Source: Solenopsis invicta | Lineage: Eukaryota > Arthropoda > Insecta > Hymenoptera > Formicidae | Assembly: GCF_016802725.1 (NCBI RefSeq) | Contig: NC_052669.1 | Location: 23,899,770-23,963,769 of the forward strand | Direction: 5' to 3' | Length of the DNA stretch: 64,000 nt | Shown: positions 22,201 through 34,771 of the stretch, in pieces | Layout: each line of letters starts with the position of its first letter | How positions within the stretch are numbered: the first letter of the stretch is position 1 | Notes under the pieces: generated by a model | Seen by the model: the letters and a program-made list of their open reading frames with translations, nothing else | What the model was told of the DNA's origin: nothing | Database searches by the model: none | Translations under genes and position numbers: made by a program

Positions 22201-25003
22201 ACATGCTAACCAAGTGCAGGGAACTTATGGAGCGTATAGACAAGGTACGTCCAGCTTGTTTCAGATTTTCTATCCACTCTCATTCGATTTGCTGTTGGAG
22301 AGTTAACTCTTTACTGATCGATTAGGCTAACACTTGGTGCACGCGAGGGATAGAATTGCTAGCGTCGCAGAACAGCACCACGCCAGCGGATCAGGCGCTT
22401 CAAGAGCTGCAGCAATTGATCGAAGCCGCAGAAGAGTTCCATCATCCCCGATGTATCTTCCAGGATTCCGTGATGCCGGAGACTAAAGCGCTTATCACGC
22501 AAGTGCGTATTTCTGAGATATTTTTGATTATAAGATACATATTTCGATCTGAAATCCATTTCGTAGGTTTTGCAAAGGATAGAAGATGTGTCCTTAATGT
22601 GTGACAAGAGGATAATGGCACTAAAACAGCAACTGATCAAACCAGCCAGACCAGTACAAACTGTTACTCCAGAACCAGTCAAACCCTTACAATCACTGCC
22701 TCAAATCGTGAAATCCGGCAGAATCCTGAAGAAAGCTAATACCATGCCAAAGGTAAATTTTCTTTTCTACTTACAAATTTGAATAAACATCCTGATAATA
22801 TGCGTTGTTTTTATTTTATAAATTTTTGATGTATAAATTTTCTATTTATCTTTATTTAAGATGGAGATGGGTCCTATAGAGGGGGAGTCTTCGTCGCCAG
22901 AAAGCGAACCTCGAGACGTTGAAGCTTTGCGCTTGAAACGCGGTCACGTTTTGGCAGAGCTAGTGGAAACTGAACGAATTTATGTCGCCGAACTCGGTTC
23001 AATCATTAAGGGCTACAAGATGGAAATGACGAACGAGGCAATGGCTCATTTGATACCCGCAGCACTAGTTGGCAAAGCGGACGTGTTGTTTGGAAATTTA
23101 GAGGATATTTATATTTTTCATGGGGAGACGTTTCTAAGGGACTTGGAGAACTGCATTTCGAACACTGAGCTCGTCGCTTTGTGCTTTGTTCAAAGAGTAC
23201 GATATACTTTTATTTACATGCTATATCTGATCTAATTAAATACTAATTTTGTATGTTTCTAGCGTGAGATGTTCTTTAGATTGTACAGTTATTATTGTCA
23301 AAACATTCCGCGATCTGAAAGATTGCGCGAACAAATACAAAGCGAGCCGCAGTTTCTCGCAGCCTGCCAGCAAAAACTCGGCCACAAGCTGCCGCTCGCT
23401 GCCTACCTTCTCAAGCCAGTTCAGCGAATTACTAAATATCAGTTGTTGTTAAAGGATTTATTAAAATATAGCGATGAACCCTCGTGTTGCACAGAGTTAC
23501 AGGAGGCGTTGGACTGCATGCTAGTTGTGTTGAAGTGCGTTAATGACAGCATGCATCAAACTGCGATAACAGGTTTTGGAGTAAGCATCTTTATTGGCTT
23601 CATTTCTTGTAGGATTTATTATATCTTATGGCATTTTATCGTATTATATACTATCTCGCATCTCTGTATTTATAGGGCGATCTGAGTGCACAGGGTGAAT
23701 TATTGCTACAAGGCTCATTTAGTGTCTGGAGTAGCAGTAAGCGAGAGCGACTGTTGCGACTAAAACCATCTCAGCGACATATTTTCTTGTACGAGAAGGC
23801 ACTGATATTTTGTAAGCACAGCAAGCCTCAAGCTCATGACAAGGCCACGTATCATTTTAAAAGATATTTGAAGGTACCTTTCAATCTTAGAACTCTACCT
23901 TTCTTTATATTTAAGCATATTTAAACAATTTATTCGTAACTCTATTTAATGCAGATGTCACAGATTGGTTTGACGGAATCGGTAAAAGGTGATGCTAGAC
24001 GATTCGAGATATGGTTGCAAGGTAGAGCCGAAGTACATACGATACAAGCACCGAACATCGACGTGAAACAATCCTGGGTGCGTCAGATTAAAGGTGTTCT
24101 GATGTCCCAGCTAGCCGAACTCAAAGGCAAACAGAATTCTGCTCTTGGAAAATCCAATCATAAGTATGTGATTTTTGCTGAATTAGTAACGTACAAAATT
24201 TATCTCTGGCAATATTTAATCACTCTTCCTTCTTTCAAAGGCCATTGCGGCAAACTATCTCGTGGGAAGCTCAAGGCAGCCTATCGGGATCTCTGCGAAC
24301 ATTATCCGTCGACAGTAACAGCGTTATCTCTCACATGACCGACGTGTCGCAGTCTACAGAGGAAGATGTAGCGTGGAGTTCAGAAAATAGTAATACGGAT
24401 GAAGAAGATGCCTTTGGCGACAATCTGGGACCGGCACCCGTAAGTCTTTTCTTTGTTGAAGAATTTAAATGTCAAAACTTAATCATATGCTAACGAGAGT
24501 AAGAACGTCTCTTTCCCGATAACGCACATTAAGTCTTAGATCTTAGCATTGAGTAAATTTTGAAACTATGATATAAACTTCAAAAATTTGAATCTATGTT
24601 TTAACTTTGTTTTGTGAATCTTTAATTTTTAGTTTTCTTAAGTTGATCTACGAGAATTGATAAATTCAATCTTTTTTTTGGCAATTACTTAATTTTGTTA
24701 TTTTGTTCCATTCTTAGCCGATTCTGAATCCTTCGCGTATCTTAACAAATAAATACATTCGTTTCACGATTATAGGGCGGAAGATACGTGGCGTTAGCTG
24801 ATTATTGCGCGGTGGGTCAGTCAGAGGTCACGATGCGTGAGGGTGATACCTTGGAGCTTCTCAAAGTCGGCTGCGCTGGCTGGTGGTTCGTCAAACTGAT
24901 CGGCAGCAGCGTGGAAGGCTGGGCGCCCGCGGCATACCTAGAACCGATCAGTCGAAAAACGTCACGCAGTTCACAGTCGGTGAATAGTCAGGAGACCATA
25001 TGA
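19202..25003 (+). CDS. Mcf2l: guanine nucleotide exchange factor DBS / MCF2L-like (Rho GEF)
   Basis: Activates Rho-family GTPases by GDP/GTP exchange at membranes. Fifteen exons join in frame: 19202-19325, 19418-19532, 19654-19744, 19880-20110, 20192-20451, 20677-20911, 22050-22244, 22326-22502, 22567-22752, 22861-23196, 23263-23580, 23676-23873, 23955-24163, 24241-24439 and 24776-25003. The product is 1033 aa, close to vertebrate DBS. Domains in order: Sec14/CRAL-TRIO (about 40-190; GCPIITFPD, IDRRNDKW, LRPVGF, LGGDLPYCHHTW), spectrin-like coiled region (about 200-420), DH domain (about 560-755; VLAELVETERIYVAEL, LLKPVQRITKYQLLLKDLL), PH domain (about 765-905; ending in the W of QSWVRQIKG) and C-terminal SH3 (about 961-1013; ALADYCAV, GWWFVKL, GWAPAAYLEP). 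The SH3 separates it from plain Dbl/MCF2. The ATG at 19202 is the best visible start, but an upstream alternative first exon is possible. All donors are GT and all acceptors AG. Confidence 0.9.
20912..22049 (+). other. intron 6 of the RhoGEF gene
   Basis: The only intron above 1 kb in this gene. It is AT-rich. A 68-codon frame at 21333-21539 has a hydrophobic stretch but no other support, and I treat it as chance. Confidence 0.6.
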
Positions 25004-26780
25004 AACAGGCGACTAACACACTAGAAATTCGCTAGTGTGTTAGATCTTTGCTCTTCATCTTCGCCGCAGTCGCGTCGAAGGACATTCACCGTTTGGGAAC
25101 GGTATTTCAAAGATTTTTCTAAGTGACGAACGGTTTTTGGAAATCTTTTACAGTATTTGAATGAGATGATGAGTTACATCATTTTGTGTACCTTTCTTAT
25201 ACAATTACCGGCATGTACGAAGCTTGTTAAGAGACGCTTTTGCGTTTGTGATACGAGGAACGTTAAGTTAAATAGGATTTTTACGTTCACAAGAATTTTA
25301 TACTATTGGCATAACGAGAGAGGAAGATAAGACGGAGTGAGAAGTTTCATGTTTCACGAAGATTGTAGTATGAACGCGGTCGATCGAACGAGTTGTTACA
25401 GTTTGATTGGACGAATCCGTTTTCGAGTACGAAATGGTTTATTGAATTGTACAAAATGTAGCGTTGAATTAAGCTGGGATATGTACGTGCACGCGCACAA
25501 TAAATTACGAGACGGTTTTGTATCGGTCACTACAATTTCTGTAATAATGATGCACACGCTGTAGTCAGCAGAGAAAACGTCTCTGAAGTTAAATCGCACG
25601 CGACCTCGCGTTCGGTTACTTATAATTCGTTATAAGGAGAATTTGCATGAAAAAGTATGTAAGCGTATTCTGTAAATGGTAGTTTTTACTTGCGACCCGG
25701 GTAATCAAATATATCGGCTGTACGCGATTATTCCAAAGTTTAATATTGTTGTAAGAGAAAGAAAAAGACGCGTGTGACATTTTCGTCCATAGCGTTGTAA
25801 CGCGATATGCGTAACTATCTTTGCCAGCTGGATAAACCCGGTAAACGATCTTATCCTTGCTCGGTGTATTTTACAGCGTCGCGAGTAATTAGACGTCGAT
25901 CACGCCAGACACGTTGCCGTCGATCACGTCAATTGTGTATCATCATATGTTGGCTTTAGAGTTCTTAGATAGAACCCTAGATGCATCGTTCACAACCGAA
26001 TAGTACAATTTAGCGCAATTTTTGCGAGCTTTTGAGAGTACCCTAAGTGTTTCGTTTTTCCGAGGTTGCTTCCGGGAGTTGAAATATAAAATATTCGCAA
26101 CGATAGATCCTCGAGTCCCTCGAAGAGAGAAAAAAAGTGTGATAAAAGAAACATTAGATTGATGCTTCTGCAAACTAATCACTGTATAAACAGTGCAGAG
26201 AAAGAGAGATGTTTAACTAATATTACGCCATTCTTAGGACGTTAGATATTGTTGACGAGTCGTGTTTACGACCAAATAGGCTTTTGAGATGTTACTACGA
26301 TTATAATGTGAACCATTCATGTCGGGGGAATAAAAGTCCGGTGATGGGAGAGGGTTCAAAGAATCATATACAACGTGTACACACAAATTTTCTAGGAGGC
26401 TAAACGGTTAACACCAAGTAACACGCAATATCTGATAAAAAATCTTAACGCATAACAATACTTTAGGACTATATGATAAGTAATCTAAGTTCTAGGATTT
26501 CATAACCCACCAATTTCATAAGTCTCTATTACGATACGATGATGTATAATAGTATCATTTGTACTGAAACGTTTGTACGAATACGGATAACATAAGGGGA
26601 ATTATCCCGATCGCTATGATTTTCTCTCCAATGTCGCGCGTGCGTTAATTGTGTCCGCTCCTACGATACGCAATAGGACACGATTTTCGCAACTTTACTC
26701 AAAAAACAAGTGTTTAATTTTTAGATATTGAAATTTTTTTATTTCAGAAACAGAAATAAAACATTTTAATATCATAAAAT
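25004..26780 (+). other. probable 3'UTR of the RhoGEF gene
   Basis: Non-repetitive moderate-GC DNA directly after the stop. Candidate polyadenylation signals AATAAA lie at 26329-26334 and 26755-26760. Composition drops to AT-rich beyond the second one, consistent with a 3' end there. Inferred only. Confidence 0.4.
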
Positions 26781-29132
26781 TAAATATTTCCTTTTTGAGT
26801 GTTTTATTCATATAGCCTACATGAGTCTCTGCTTTTAGCATTTATAATCCGAGTATTATTATTTGTACAGAATTATTGATATTTATTAGATATTTATTAG
26901 ATATTTATTATATATTTATTGAGTAGAGAATTATTTATATTGCGATAAGTTGTAGCGATCAGTGGTTTATACTGTGGCTCAAGCTGCTTCAGACTGATTT
27001 ACAATCGATGTAATGTAAACGCGCGATACGCTGAAAGCGTATAATTTACGCAATTTATTGTATAATTTACGCAACTTTACGATTATGTAAAGCTCTTAGA
27101 TCAAGCGTATGCGAATTTGTTTCTTGCCGGAACTGTACTGCATCTACAAAACTCGCACCTCCGATCGTACAAGCACAGCAGTATCTCTTCTGCGTCATGT
27201 CTGTTACTTTCCACATTGTTTCCTCAGTCGCACTAGAATTGTAGTAGGTCTACGTGTATTCATCCATTTGTACGCCGTCCTTATATATTGACCATAAAAT
27301 TCCAATCAAACGAGCAATGTTAGTTTAAACGGTATACGTTTCACTCGATGCGTCCGCTTTGCGTTGCGATATCAAGGATAATGAAATATGCGATCGATTT
27401 TGTTTTGCAGGAGCGATTCTATGCAAAGAGAGGAGAGGACACTGGTGGCACACAGTTCAATTTGAGAAAAAAAAAAGAAAACAGTTAAAATGCCGCTCAT
27501 CCTATTGTCCGCGAGCATGCTTCCACAAATTGTCACATCCGGGGCCGGAAATCGTTCGCGGGCCTCGTGAGCAGCGATTTCTCGTCTGTGTAAAATCGCG
27601 GTTAAAAAGCGACCAAGCCAAGGGTGATATCTAAACATGCAAGACGCATTTTTTGTAGAATCTATAAATATACCTATATGTATACACGTATACACGTATA
27701 TATACATATATATATAGACAATAATTATATACTCGCTGTTGAAGGATGCATGACGGTGCATTCGTTTACATAACAATTCATGATGAAACATGACCGAAGA
27801 AGCGATACTTCCCCTCGGCGACTAGAACCTCGGGGCAAATAGAAGCAGGTTTCCGCGAGTGAATCTCTCTCGCCGTGAACGGAATCACGATATTAATAAA
27901 GATCGCGTAAACGCAATCGTTTGCGTGCAATCTCTCAAAAGACTAGAAAAGAAGAAAAAGAAGAAACGTGGGAGAATTCGATGTTTCGACTGCGGTTTCC
28001 TTAACGAACGGTTCCTCTCGTCGTTCCTTGCCGGCGCAAGAGGGTGATAGTAAAGTCTATTTTTGCATATAACACGTAACAAAGTGGCTGCCGAAATCTC
28101 TTCTATTTGCATTACGTATGCGTTTGGGCGATCATTTCTCACTGACTGTAATTGACGACCGTTTCCTCTTCTTTCGATCATCTCTTCGAGAAATACGATT
28201 TTCTCTCAGCTTCTCATTCTTTTTTTTTTTCCTTTTACGTGCAATCTGCGATTGTGAATCGTAGGTCGTTTTAGTCCTCGCGAGAGAGGAATTTCTCGAC
28301 TCTCAAAAGCGATATTTTTATACAGGATGCATAAAAAAGAATCGCTCGAGCTTACGCATTGATCAATGCTCGGAATGTCTATTTATATCGAATTCTGCGT
28401 TATATAATGAATTAACGCAAGCGAATTCGTTTGGCTGGGTGAAGCTTTCATGTACGAACAGGACAGGCGTTTAATGCGATTACCGAATAGCGAGAAACGA
28501 TCATTTTTAATTGTCACCCGTCTTCGTCTCCATCGTCTTCGAAGGAGGAAACGGTGCACCGCGATTTCTATGCATTTGGCTGTTTCCATACGTTCGAGCG
28601 TGTCACAGGGAGTTTTGTTGTTTCAACGTCCGAGAATCTTATGTACAATCAGTTGTCAAAACCTTGTATGAGTATCTACAATACTTAAACCGGGAACATT
28701 AATTAAACGCAAGAATTCGAAACAGAATCTGTAGCAAAAGCTTTTTTCCTCTTAATCCCGTCATTTGTCTCGAGTCTTCCTCAGCCGTCCACTACAGAAA
28801 TGCATATTTGAGAAACTTACTAAATGTACAATAGTATAAATATTTAATTAAATTAATAATTCAAATATAATTACGAGTTATATTCCAATGATTATAAATT
28901 TTATATTATGATATTCTGCAAATATTGAAACAATTATAATAATAACTATTTTAATATCAAGTTTGACTTATTACGTTTTAATATTAATCATGATTATAAT
29001 TATTATATAATAACAGAATATTAATATATTATGCACTAATTTTTTTATCTTGTTCAGAATATTTAATATTTTATATCGTATAGGTAAAAATAAAGTATTT
29101 ATTTATTTTCTTGTTTTCGATATTTCCCGCAG
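26781..29132. other. spacer between the RhoGEF and Ak2 genes
   Basis: Contains a 12-bp period tandem run (ATATTTATTAG) at about 26,879-26,920 and moderate-GC stretches at 27,100-28,700 with overlapping chance frames on both strands. From 28,800 it is AT-rich. No exon recognised. Confidence 0.4.
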
Positions 29133-29414
29133 TAGTTCAAATTGGCAAGCCGATACAGTCGTTTCTCTCGACGGTCGACAGATGAGGCATGCTGTCTCGG
29201 GCAAAGGGCAAATTCACCGACCGCCGATTTGCTTACGCACGTACCTTTGCAATTCGAAAGGATGTTACGGCATTCCGTCGCGCGCGATTATCACTCGTGG
29301 TGACGCGGTATCGTCACAGTCCGTTCCTGACGAAGGTGGTAGCATTCCCCAGCATTCCCGCGGCGGTAGCCACGTGAATTTTTGTCGTGTTCCGTTAACG
29401 AGATACCGTGAAAT
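29133..29414 (+). promoter_or_regulatory. Ak2 promoter / 5'UTR
   Basis: A moderate-GC block stands between AT-rich DNA and the Ak2 ATG at 29415. An acceptor-like TATTTCCCGCAG ends at 29,132, so part of this may be a spliced leader exon rather than the promoter itself. The frame of Ak2 is not clearly extended upstream. Confidence 0.4.
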
Positions 29415-31214
29415 ATGCCGCCGCAAGCTGATGTACTGCCGAAGGAGAAGCTCGAGATCCCGACCAGAGGGATTAACGCTGTTCTATTGGGGCCACCCGG
29501 TAGCGGCAAGGGCACTCAGGTATCTTCTTTTTGCGCCTGAAGAAAAAAAAAAGTTCGCACCTAATTACTTTTCATGCTAAATTACTTGTCGCTCTTTGAC
29601 ATGATAATGACTCTTGCCCGTGACCCAATTGATCGAGTAAAGTGAGATAGAATGATTGTGTTGCGTTTGATACCTAATCGATCTGCTTTATCAAGAATAT
29701 TAACAATAAATTTTTTGTCCTCGTTTATATTGTAACTGGACTTTGTAAACAGGAAAAAAATAAAAAGTCATTCTTTGACGTAACATTATAATTATATTTT
29801 TATGAGCTTTTGGAAATATTTTCATATTTTTTAAATTATAATTTACCTTTTTATTAATCTTTGATGAAATTAAAAACATATGGAAGATATTTAAAATTTC
29901 ACAGTGTGTACAGTTCAATGCTTAATTGTAGTCTTAGAGCTATTCAACAATAGTAAACGTAGCTGTAAGGTGTATGTCCTTGCACTAGTGCAAATAAGCT
30001 TTAATCTTGGTAATTATCCGGAATACCTCCACCCAGCTTTAATCTCAATTTAACTTCCTTTTTTTTCTAATCTTAGGATTAATAAGAAAAACTGAGATTA
30101 AAGTTTATTTATGTCGATGGAAGTGGATGTATAACTATCTTACTTTGCAACCACTCACAACTATATTTATACTATTATAGAATAGCCTTTAAAGGATTAA
30201 GTTTAATGATATCTGTTTCAGGCCCCACTGTTCAAAGACAGGTACTGTGTATGTCATCTGTCCACGGGTGACATGCTGAGGGCCGAAGTCAGCTCTGGTT
30301 CCACTCTTGGAGCTCAGATTAAGAAAGTAATGGATGAAGGTAAACTAGTCAGCGATGACTTGGTTGTCAAAATGATCGAGAACAATCTACAGAAACCTGA
30401 ATGCAAGCGAGGTTTCTTGTTGGATGGCTTTCCAAGGAGTGTACCTCAAGCAGAGAAGGTAAATTAGAAAATGTTACATACTCTATAAAGAAGAAATCAA
30501 ATTACCATGCTTGATTAATCTTTTTTTGTACAGCTTGACGAAATGCTCAACAAAAGGAAAACAAAGCTTGATGCTGTGATCGAATTTGGTATTGAGGATA
30601 AGTTATTGATTAAGAGAATCACGGGCAGACTGATACATCCTGCTAGTGGTAGATCTTATCACGAGGAGTTTGCTCCACCCAAAATTCCCATGAAAGATGA
30701 TGTAAGTGACAAACAAGCTTGGTAAAAAAAAAACAATGATTTTCTGTGTGACTTGGAGAAGTTATTTTTACCGATGCAAACGGATACATTTGCAGAGTGC
30801 TAATAAAAGATAAATTTAGCGACATACCGACCCTTGTGTATATGATTTTGATAATATATCTCTATCAACGATAACGGCGCATATTTGACAAATATATATG
30901 CAAAATAACAATGCTTACATAACTGAGTTGTGAAGTCCAATTAACGAGACGAGGACGTTGAAATATGATCTTTATTTTAACAGATCACCGGAGAACCTTT
31001 GGTTAGGAGATCGGATGACAACGAAGAAGCATTGAAAAAACGATTGGCAACATATCACACGCAGACTGCACCTCTTGTTGACTACTATGCTCTACAAGGA
31101 ATTCATTACTACATTAATGCCGCGCAGTCCGCCGAGAAAGTCTTCAAGAATATCGATCAGATCTTCCTAAAATCCACCAAGAAGAAGGAAAGCTTCTTCA
31201 GCAGATTTTTTTAG
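29415..31214 (+). CDS. Ak2: adenylate kinase 2 (mitochondrial intermembrane-space type)
   Basis: Catalyses ATP + AMP <-> 2 ADP. The family acts in the mitochondrial intermembrane space without a cleaved presequence. Four exons, all joined in phase 0: 29415-29519, 30222-30458, 30534-30701 and 30984-31214. The product is 246 aa (animal AK2 about 240). The P-loop GPPGSGKGT is at residues 26-34, at the exon 1/2 boundary. The AMP site is marked by HLSTGDMLRA and GFLLDGFPRS, and the long LID of AK2 by GRLIHPASGRSYHEEFAPPK. RRSDDNEEALKKRL follows, and the C-terminus is a basic STKKKESFFSRFF tail. Length of the LID and sequence make AK2 clear over AK1 or AK3. The first ATG (MPPQADVLPKEK) fits the family start. 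Intron 1 carries a hairpin repeat. Confidence 0.96.
30026..30127. repeat. hairpin repeat in Ak2 intron 1
   Basis: Left arm 30026-30060 (TCCACCCAGCTTTAATCTCA) pairs imperfectly with right arm 30090-30127 (TGAGATTAAAGTTTATTTAT, then TGGAAGTGGA). The arms are related to the hairpin inside the element at 10551-10672 (CCACCAACTTTGATCTCAG). Dispersed copies imply a mobile or formerly mobile hairpin family. Confidence 0.5.
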
Positions 31215-33640
31215 AACATTGCCCCAGAAATACTTTCCAAAATGTTTTTTTTTTTTTTTATTCTTGGGCTTTGGTTTGATTAATTTGAAAGAAACACACG
31301 CGTACGGAGATAATTGTAAACACGTTAAAATAACATTTCAATTAATTAACACTTGAATAACAAGATTGATTTACGTCTGAATGTAATCTCGGTAACATGA
31401 GCGTCATGTTTACAAGAATCGCTGTAAAGGATACGTCTCGATCGTGGCAATACGTAAAACAGAAATATGTAGCAGTATTTTATAGACAGACACAATATTC
31501 TAGAAAGTTATAAGGTGCTACAACCGCGGATATATCAAATGCACGCGATGCTAAGAATGTAAAATATAATACAAAGCCTACTAGCTTGTTAGTAAAAAAA
31601 ACAAACATTTGTATATAATCGTTAAGGAGTACTTCGATTCGTTGTTACCATATTTTTGCGTGATATTGTCTACTTTATACCGGTTTATCGAGCAATATTT
31701 TTATATATTTCGACATATTTTTGTTTTCTTTACCGCGAGAATTTATCAGATTAAAATATGCGAAACAATGGCGAGGAACAGATACGACGACCACGCACTA
31801 CTTACAAATGCACATATTTTTCGAGTTTACATATGTTACTTTTAGCTTCAAACGCGAATGATTTTTATTTTTAAAGATCATAGTACAGAATTTTTATGAT
31901 ATTAATATCTTTTAATATCTATACAACTGATGAAAGAACGACTCATAATAATTTTAAAATAGATTATAATTTTGAGTTAATTATATTTTGAGATTAATGG
32001 CGATAATAACATCTAACTGCCACAATTAACGGTAGACGTGGGATTGCGGACCTACAATCGCATTACGTTTCTTCGATCATATTACTGAAAGAAACAATAT
32101 CGAAAATGCAAGAGAAACTGTTTAGATACAAAATATATCTATACATAAAAGAACCATTACGAAGTTGTTCTCAGAAACACGATTTTACAAAAGTATAGAC
32201 AAATGCAACTACTAAAGTAGAGACCTATTTTACATAGAAAAAGGAAGCAAATATATATTTTTTTCTGATACAATATGGTTATCCTATGTAATGTACAACA
32301 CATGTAACAAAACTCTAAATACCGATATTTTCTGAGAGAGACGAATGTAAATCTGTACAAGAATAAATCACATGTGAAGTCTTCATGAGATATTTTATTG
32401 ATAATTTAATTACGTATGTATGTAATATATCTTATATAACATATCTTTTGTCCTAAATAAGAGGGCATGTAGATATTCTTAGACATTCCTTAGATATTTC
32501 TTTCAGGTTTAAATTTAGCAATTTTCAAGGCTATGTTACGAAGATTTTTCAGCTTAGAAAGTGAAAGAGAGTTACATAATTTTTCATCCATATATTCTTT
32601 TAACACGAGAACTTTTAGTATTATCATCATTAAACAAAATAACAATGAACAAAATTTTAACGATAATTTTTGATTTAAAAATATTTTCTTATGACTGAAG
32701 TTTTTGAAAATTCCATGTTTTGTTTACGATTAAATTACTTAAAATTCTCTTAAAATTCAGTGTTATTTTAAAAAATTATTAAAGAAAACTATATAGTCAG
32801 AAAATTTGATAAAAATCAAAAATGCTTGCGTATTAATTATAAATTCAAAATTTGATTATCTTATATGTGAGAAGAATTGAAGAAAAAATTCTTTAAGTTT
32901 CAATATTAACTTTTAATAGAAATGTAAAATAATTCTATTAATTATGTCAATACTTCAAGAGATTGTATGTATGTTAAATGTCCTACCATTACAATTGTTT
33001 CAAATGATATCTCCAAATATTTGTCCTTACCTTACAAATCTTTCTCATTTTTCAAAGCAGTCAGTCATCATCGTCAGTCTTTTCATTGTTGCTTTCCGGC
33101 GATGTCAATTGGTTCTCTCGCTGCCCTAACAATAAGTTCGTGAGCGGCCATCATCATGGAGATCGCGTATTTTGATTATGTGTATTGAGGATTTAATAGT
33201 GTTTAATATTAAATTTGTAATTTGTACAAAATTTTGTGTAATATTGAAAGCTTTATAGCTTGCGCTTATTTTGTCTAGTTATTAAAAAAATTATTCAAAA
33301 ACAAAACGTTGAATTCTATTACATGCAAGAAATCCTGCAAATTTATTTTCACAGATGAGATAAAAGATCAATTTCTTGAACATTTTATTGATGCTACGTA
33401 GAAAAACATTTTTTAATAAAGCTTATTGTTTTTTATACATATTGTAGAAGAAATTAATTATAAATAATTAAATATAATAAAAGTTTAATTACGCACTCTT
33501 TAAACCGCTTAAAAGATCATAAAAAAGATATGAGATATGACAGACATGATAAAACAGATGAAAATAGGTTCTCGCATCGTTTGAAATGGCAGAAAATTTG
33601 ATCTGAAATAACAGGGAAACATATTAGGCAAGGAGGTTAC
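31215..33640. other. Ak2 3'UTR and AT-rich spacer
   Basis: After the Ak2 stop there is a T-rich run (31,240-31,260), then AT-rich DNA with no recognisable exon. Hydrophobic short frames (for example 31609-31845) are typical of AT-rich chance. Confidence 0.4.
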
Positions 33641-33900
33641 TAAAGGATACTGGGAACGGTCTCGTATCGACGCGCTGATTGGTCAACGCTTTCGCGGTGG
33701 GGGCGTCATTACCTCGCACTTATCTCCGCGCTGATTGGACGGCTTCTTTGACCTCCCACAAGCTACTTGTCGCCGCTCTCATTGGCCGGCGCCTGGAAGC
33801 CATCATTGTGGCAACAGCCAATCAGATTCCCTTCTGCCTTGTGAGGGGGGGGAGTCTTGGTGGGAGTATTTTAGCTAAAATCCAGTAAACCTACTCGCAC
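33641..33900 (+). promoter_or_regulatory. CCAAT-box cluster, probable Nab2 promoter
   Basis: Four NF-Y-type sites occur in a GC-rich island: ATTGG at 33678-33682, 33734-33738 and 33781-33785, and CCAAT at 33818-33822. Three carry the favoured flank CTGATTGG or its complement CCAATCAG, and one reads CTCATTGG. Spacing is 56, 47 and 37 bp. The island lies about 900 bp upstream of the Nab2 ATG and 2.4 kb after Ak2 stops, so it most simply serves Nab2. A transcription start and any leader exon are not placed. Confidence 0.55.
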
Positions 33901-34470
33901 GTTCTGTACTCCTAATAACCCTGGTAAAAAATTACAGACAAAAACGAACAGGATTTCTATCTATTTCTAACTGTAAAGCTGTCCGTTCTATCTGCAAATA
34001 AGCACATTACACATCATATCAATAAAAAAATAGTTGGATTCCTCCAATTTGAAGCGTATTATATAGTTTTATAATTTTTTTTTAAGTAAAATTGCTTTTA
34101 CCAGAAAATTAAAAAATAAAAATTTACATACTGTATTTGGACTTACAATTAGTCTTTAAAATAGGAGTTCTGATAAAAAATAATTCCACCAAGATTTTGT
34201 ATTTAATTATAGAATAAGTTGACACAAAATGCGGGTTATTTTAATTTCAATACATATAAATAAATTAATTAATTAATTCAATTGTTAACAGAACTTAAAT
34301 GGAATAAAATTCTGACTATAATTTATTGTTTTGAATCTAGATTTTCTTTTTTATATATCCATAAAAAACAAAGAATTAATAATTATATTTACGTCAACAA
34401 AATAGCACAAAAATCTTAATAGTTAATCGCTGAATAAAATAATTAGGATATGATCGTGAAATCATTCTCA
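33901..34470. other. AT-rich interval between CCAAT cluster and Nab2 first exon
   Basis: AT-rich, no exon visible. If transcription starts at the CCAAT island this would be leader intron or 5'UTR. Confidence 0.35.
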
Positions 34471-34771
34471 AATTGAATTTCTGCTTTCGATCGCCGAGAA
34501 TCGTCGCCATCGCGCTGGCGTCCTGCGTTCCAACATCGTGCGGCGCATCTAGACTCATTCCATGCACTATGAAAGTGAGATTGAGTGAGATGTTCTGTCC
34601 GTCATGGCGGAGAATGTTTTCGTTCCGTGATACGCCGACTCGCGATCGCATCGGCTCATCGATTCGACCGGTCGCCGACACGACAACGACGACAACAAGG
34701 ACGACGTCGACAACAACAACGTCGTCACTTCACGCTCGATTCGGTGGAAACCCGACGATCATTTCGCGATC
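34471..34771 (+). promoter_or_regulatory. Nab2 proximal 5' region
   Basis: Moderate-GC block with an AAC/GAC triplet tract (34,680-34,725) that ends at the Nab2 ATG. Several ATGs (34,569, 34,590, 34,613) lie upstream of the coding start and would be upstream ORFs if this is transcribed. Confidence 0.35.

Noticed and set aside
26879..26920. Possible CRISPR-like or satellite array of ATATTTATTAG units
   Set aside because: Only three or four short 12-bp units without spacers, so it is a simple tandem repeat in AT-rich DNA.
33679..33888. 69-codon frame over the CCAAT cluster
   Set aside because: It overlaps a promoter-like island, starts from a non-ATG codon and has no domain. The repeated ATTGG sites explain the sequence better.
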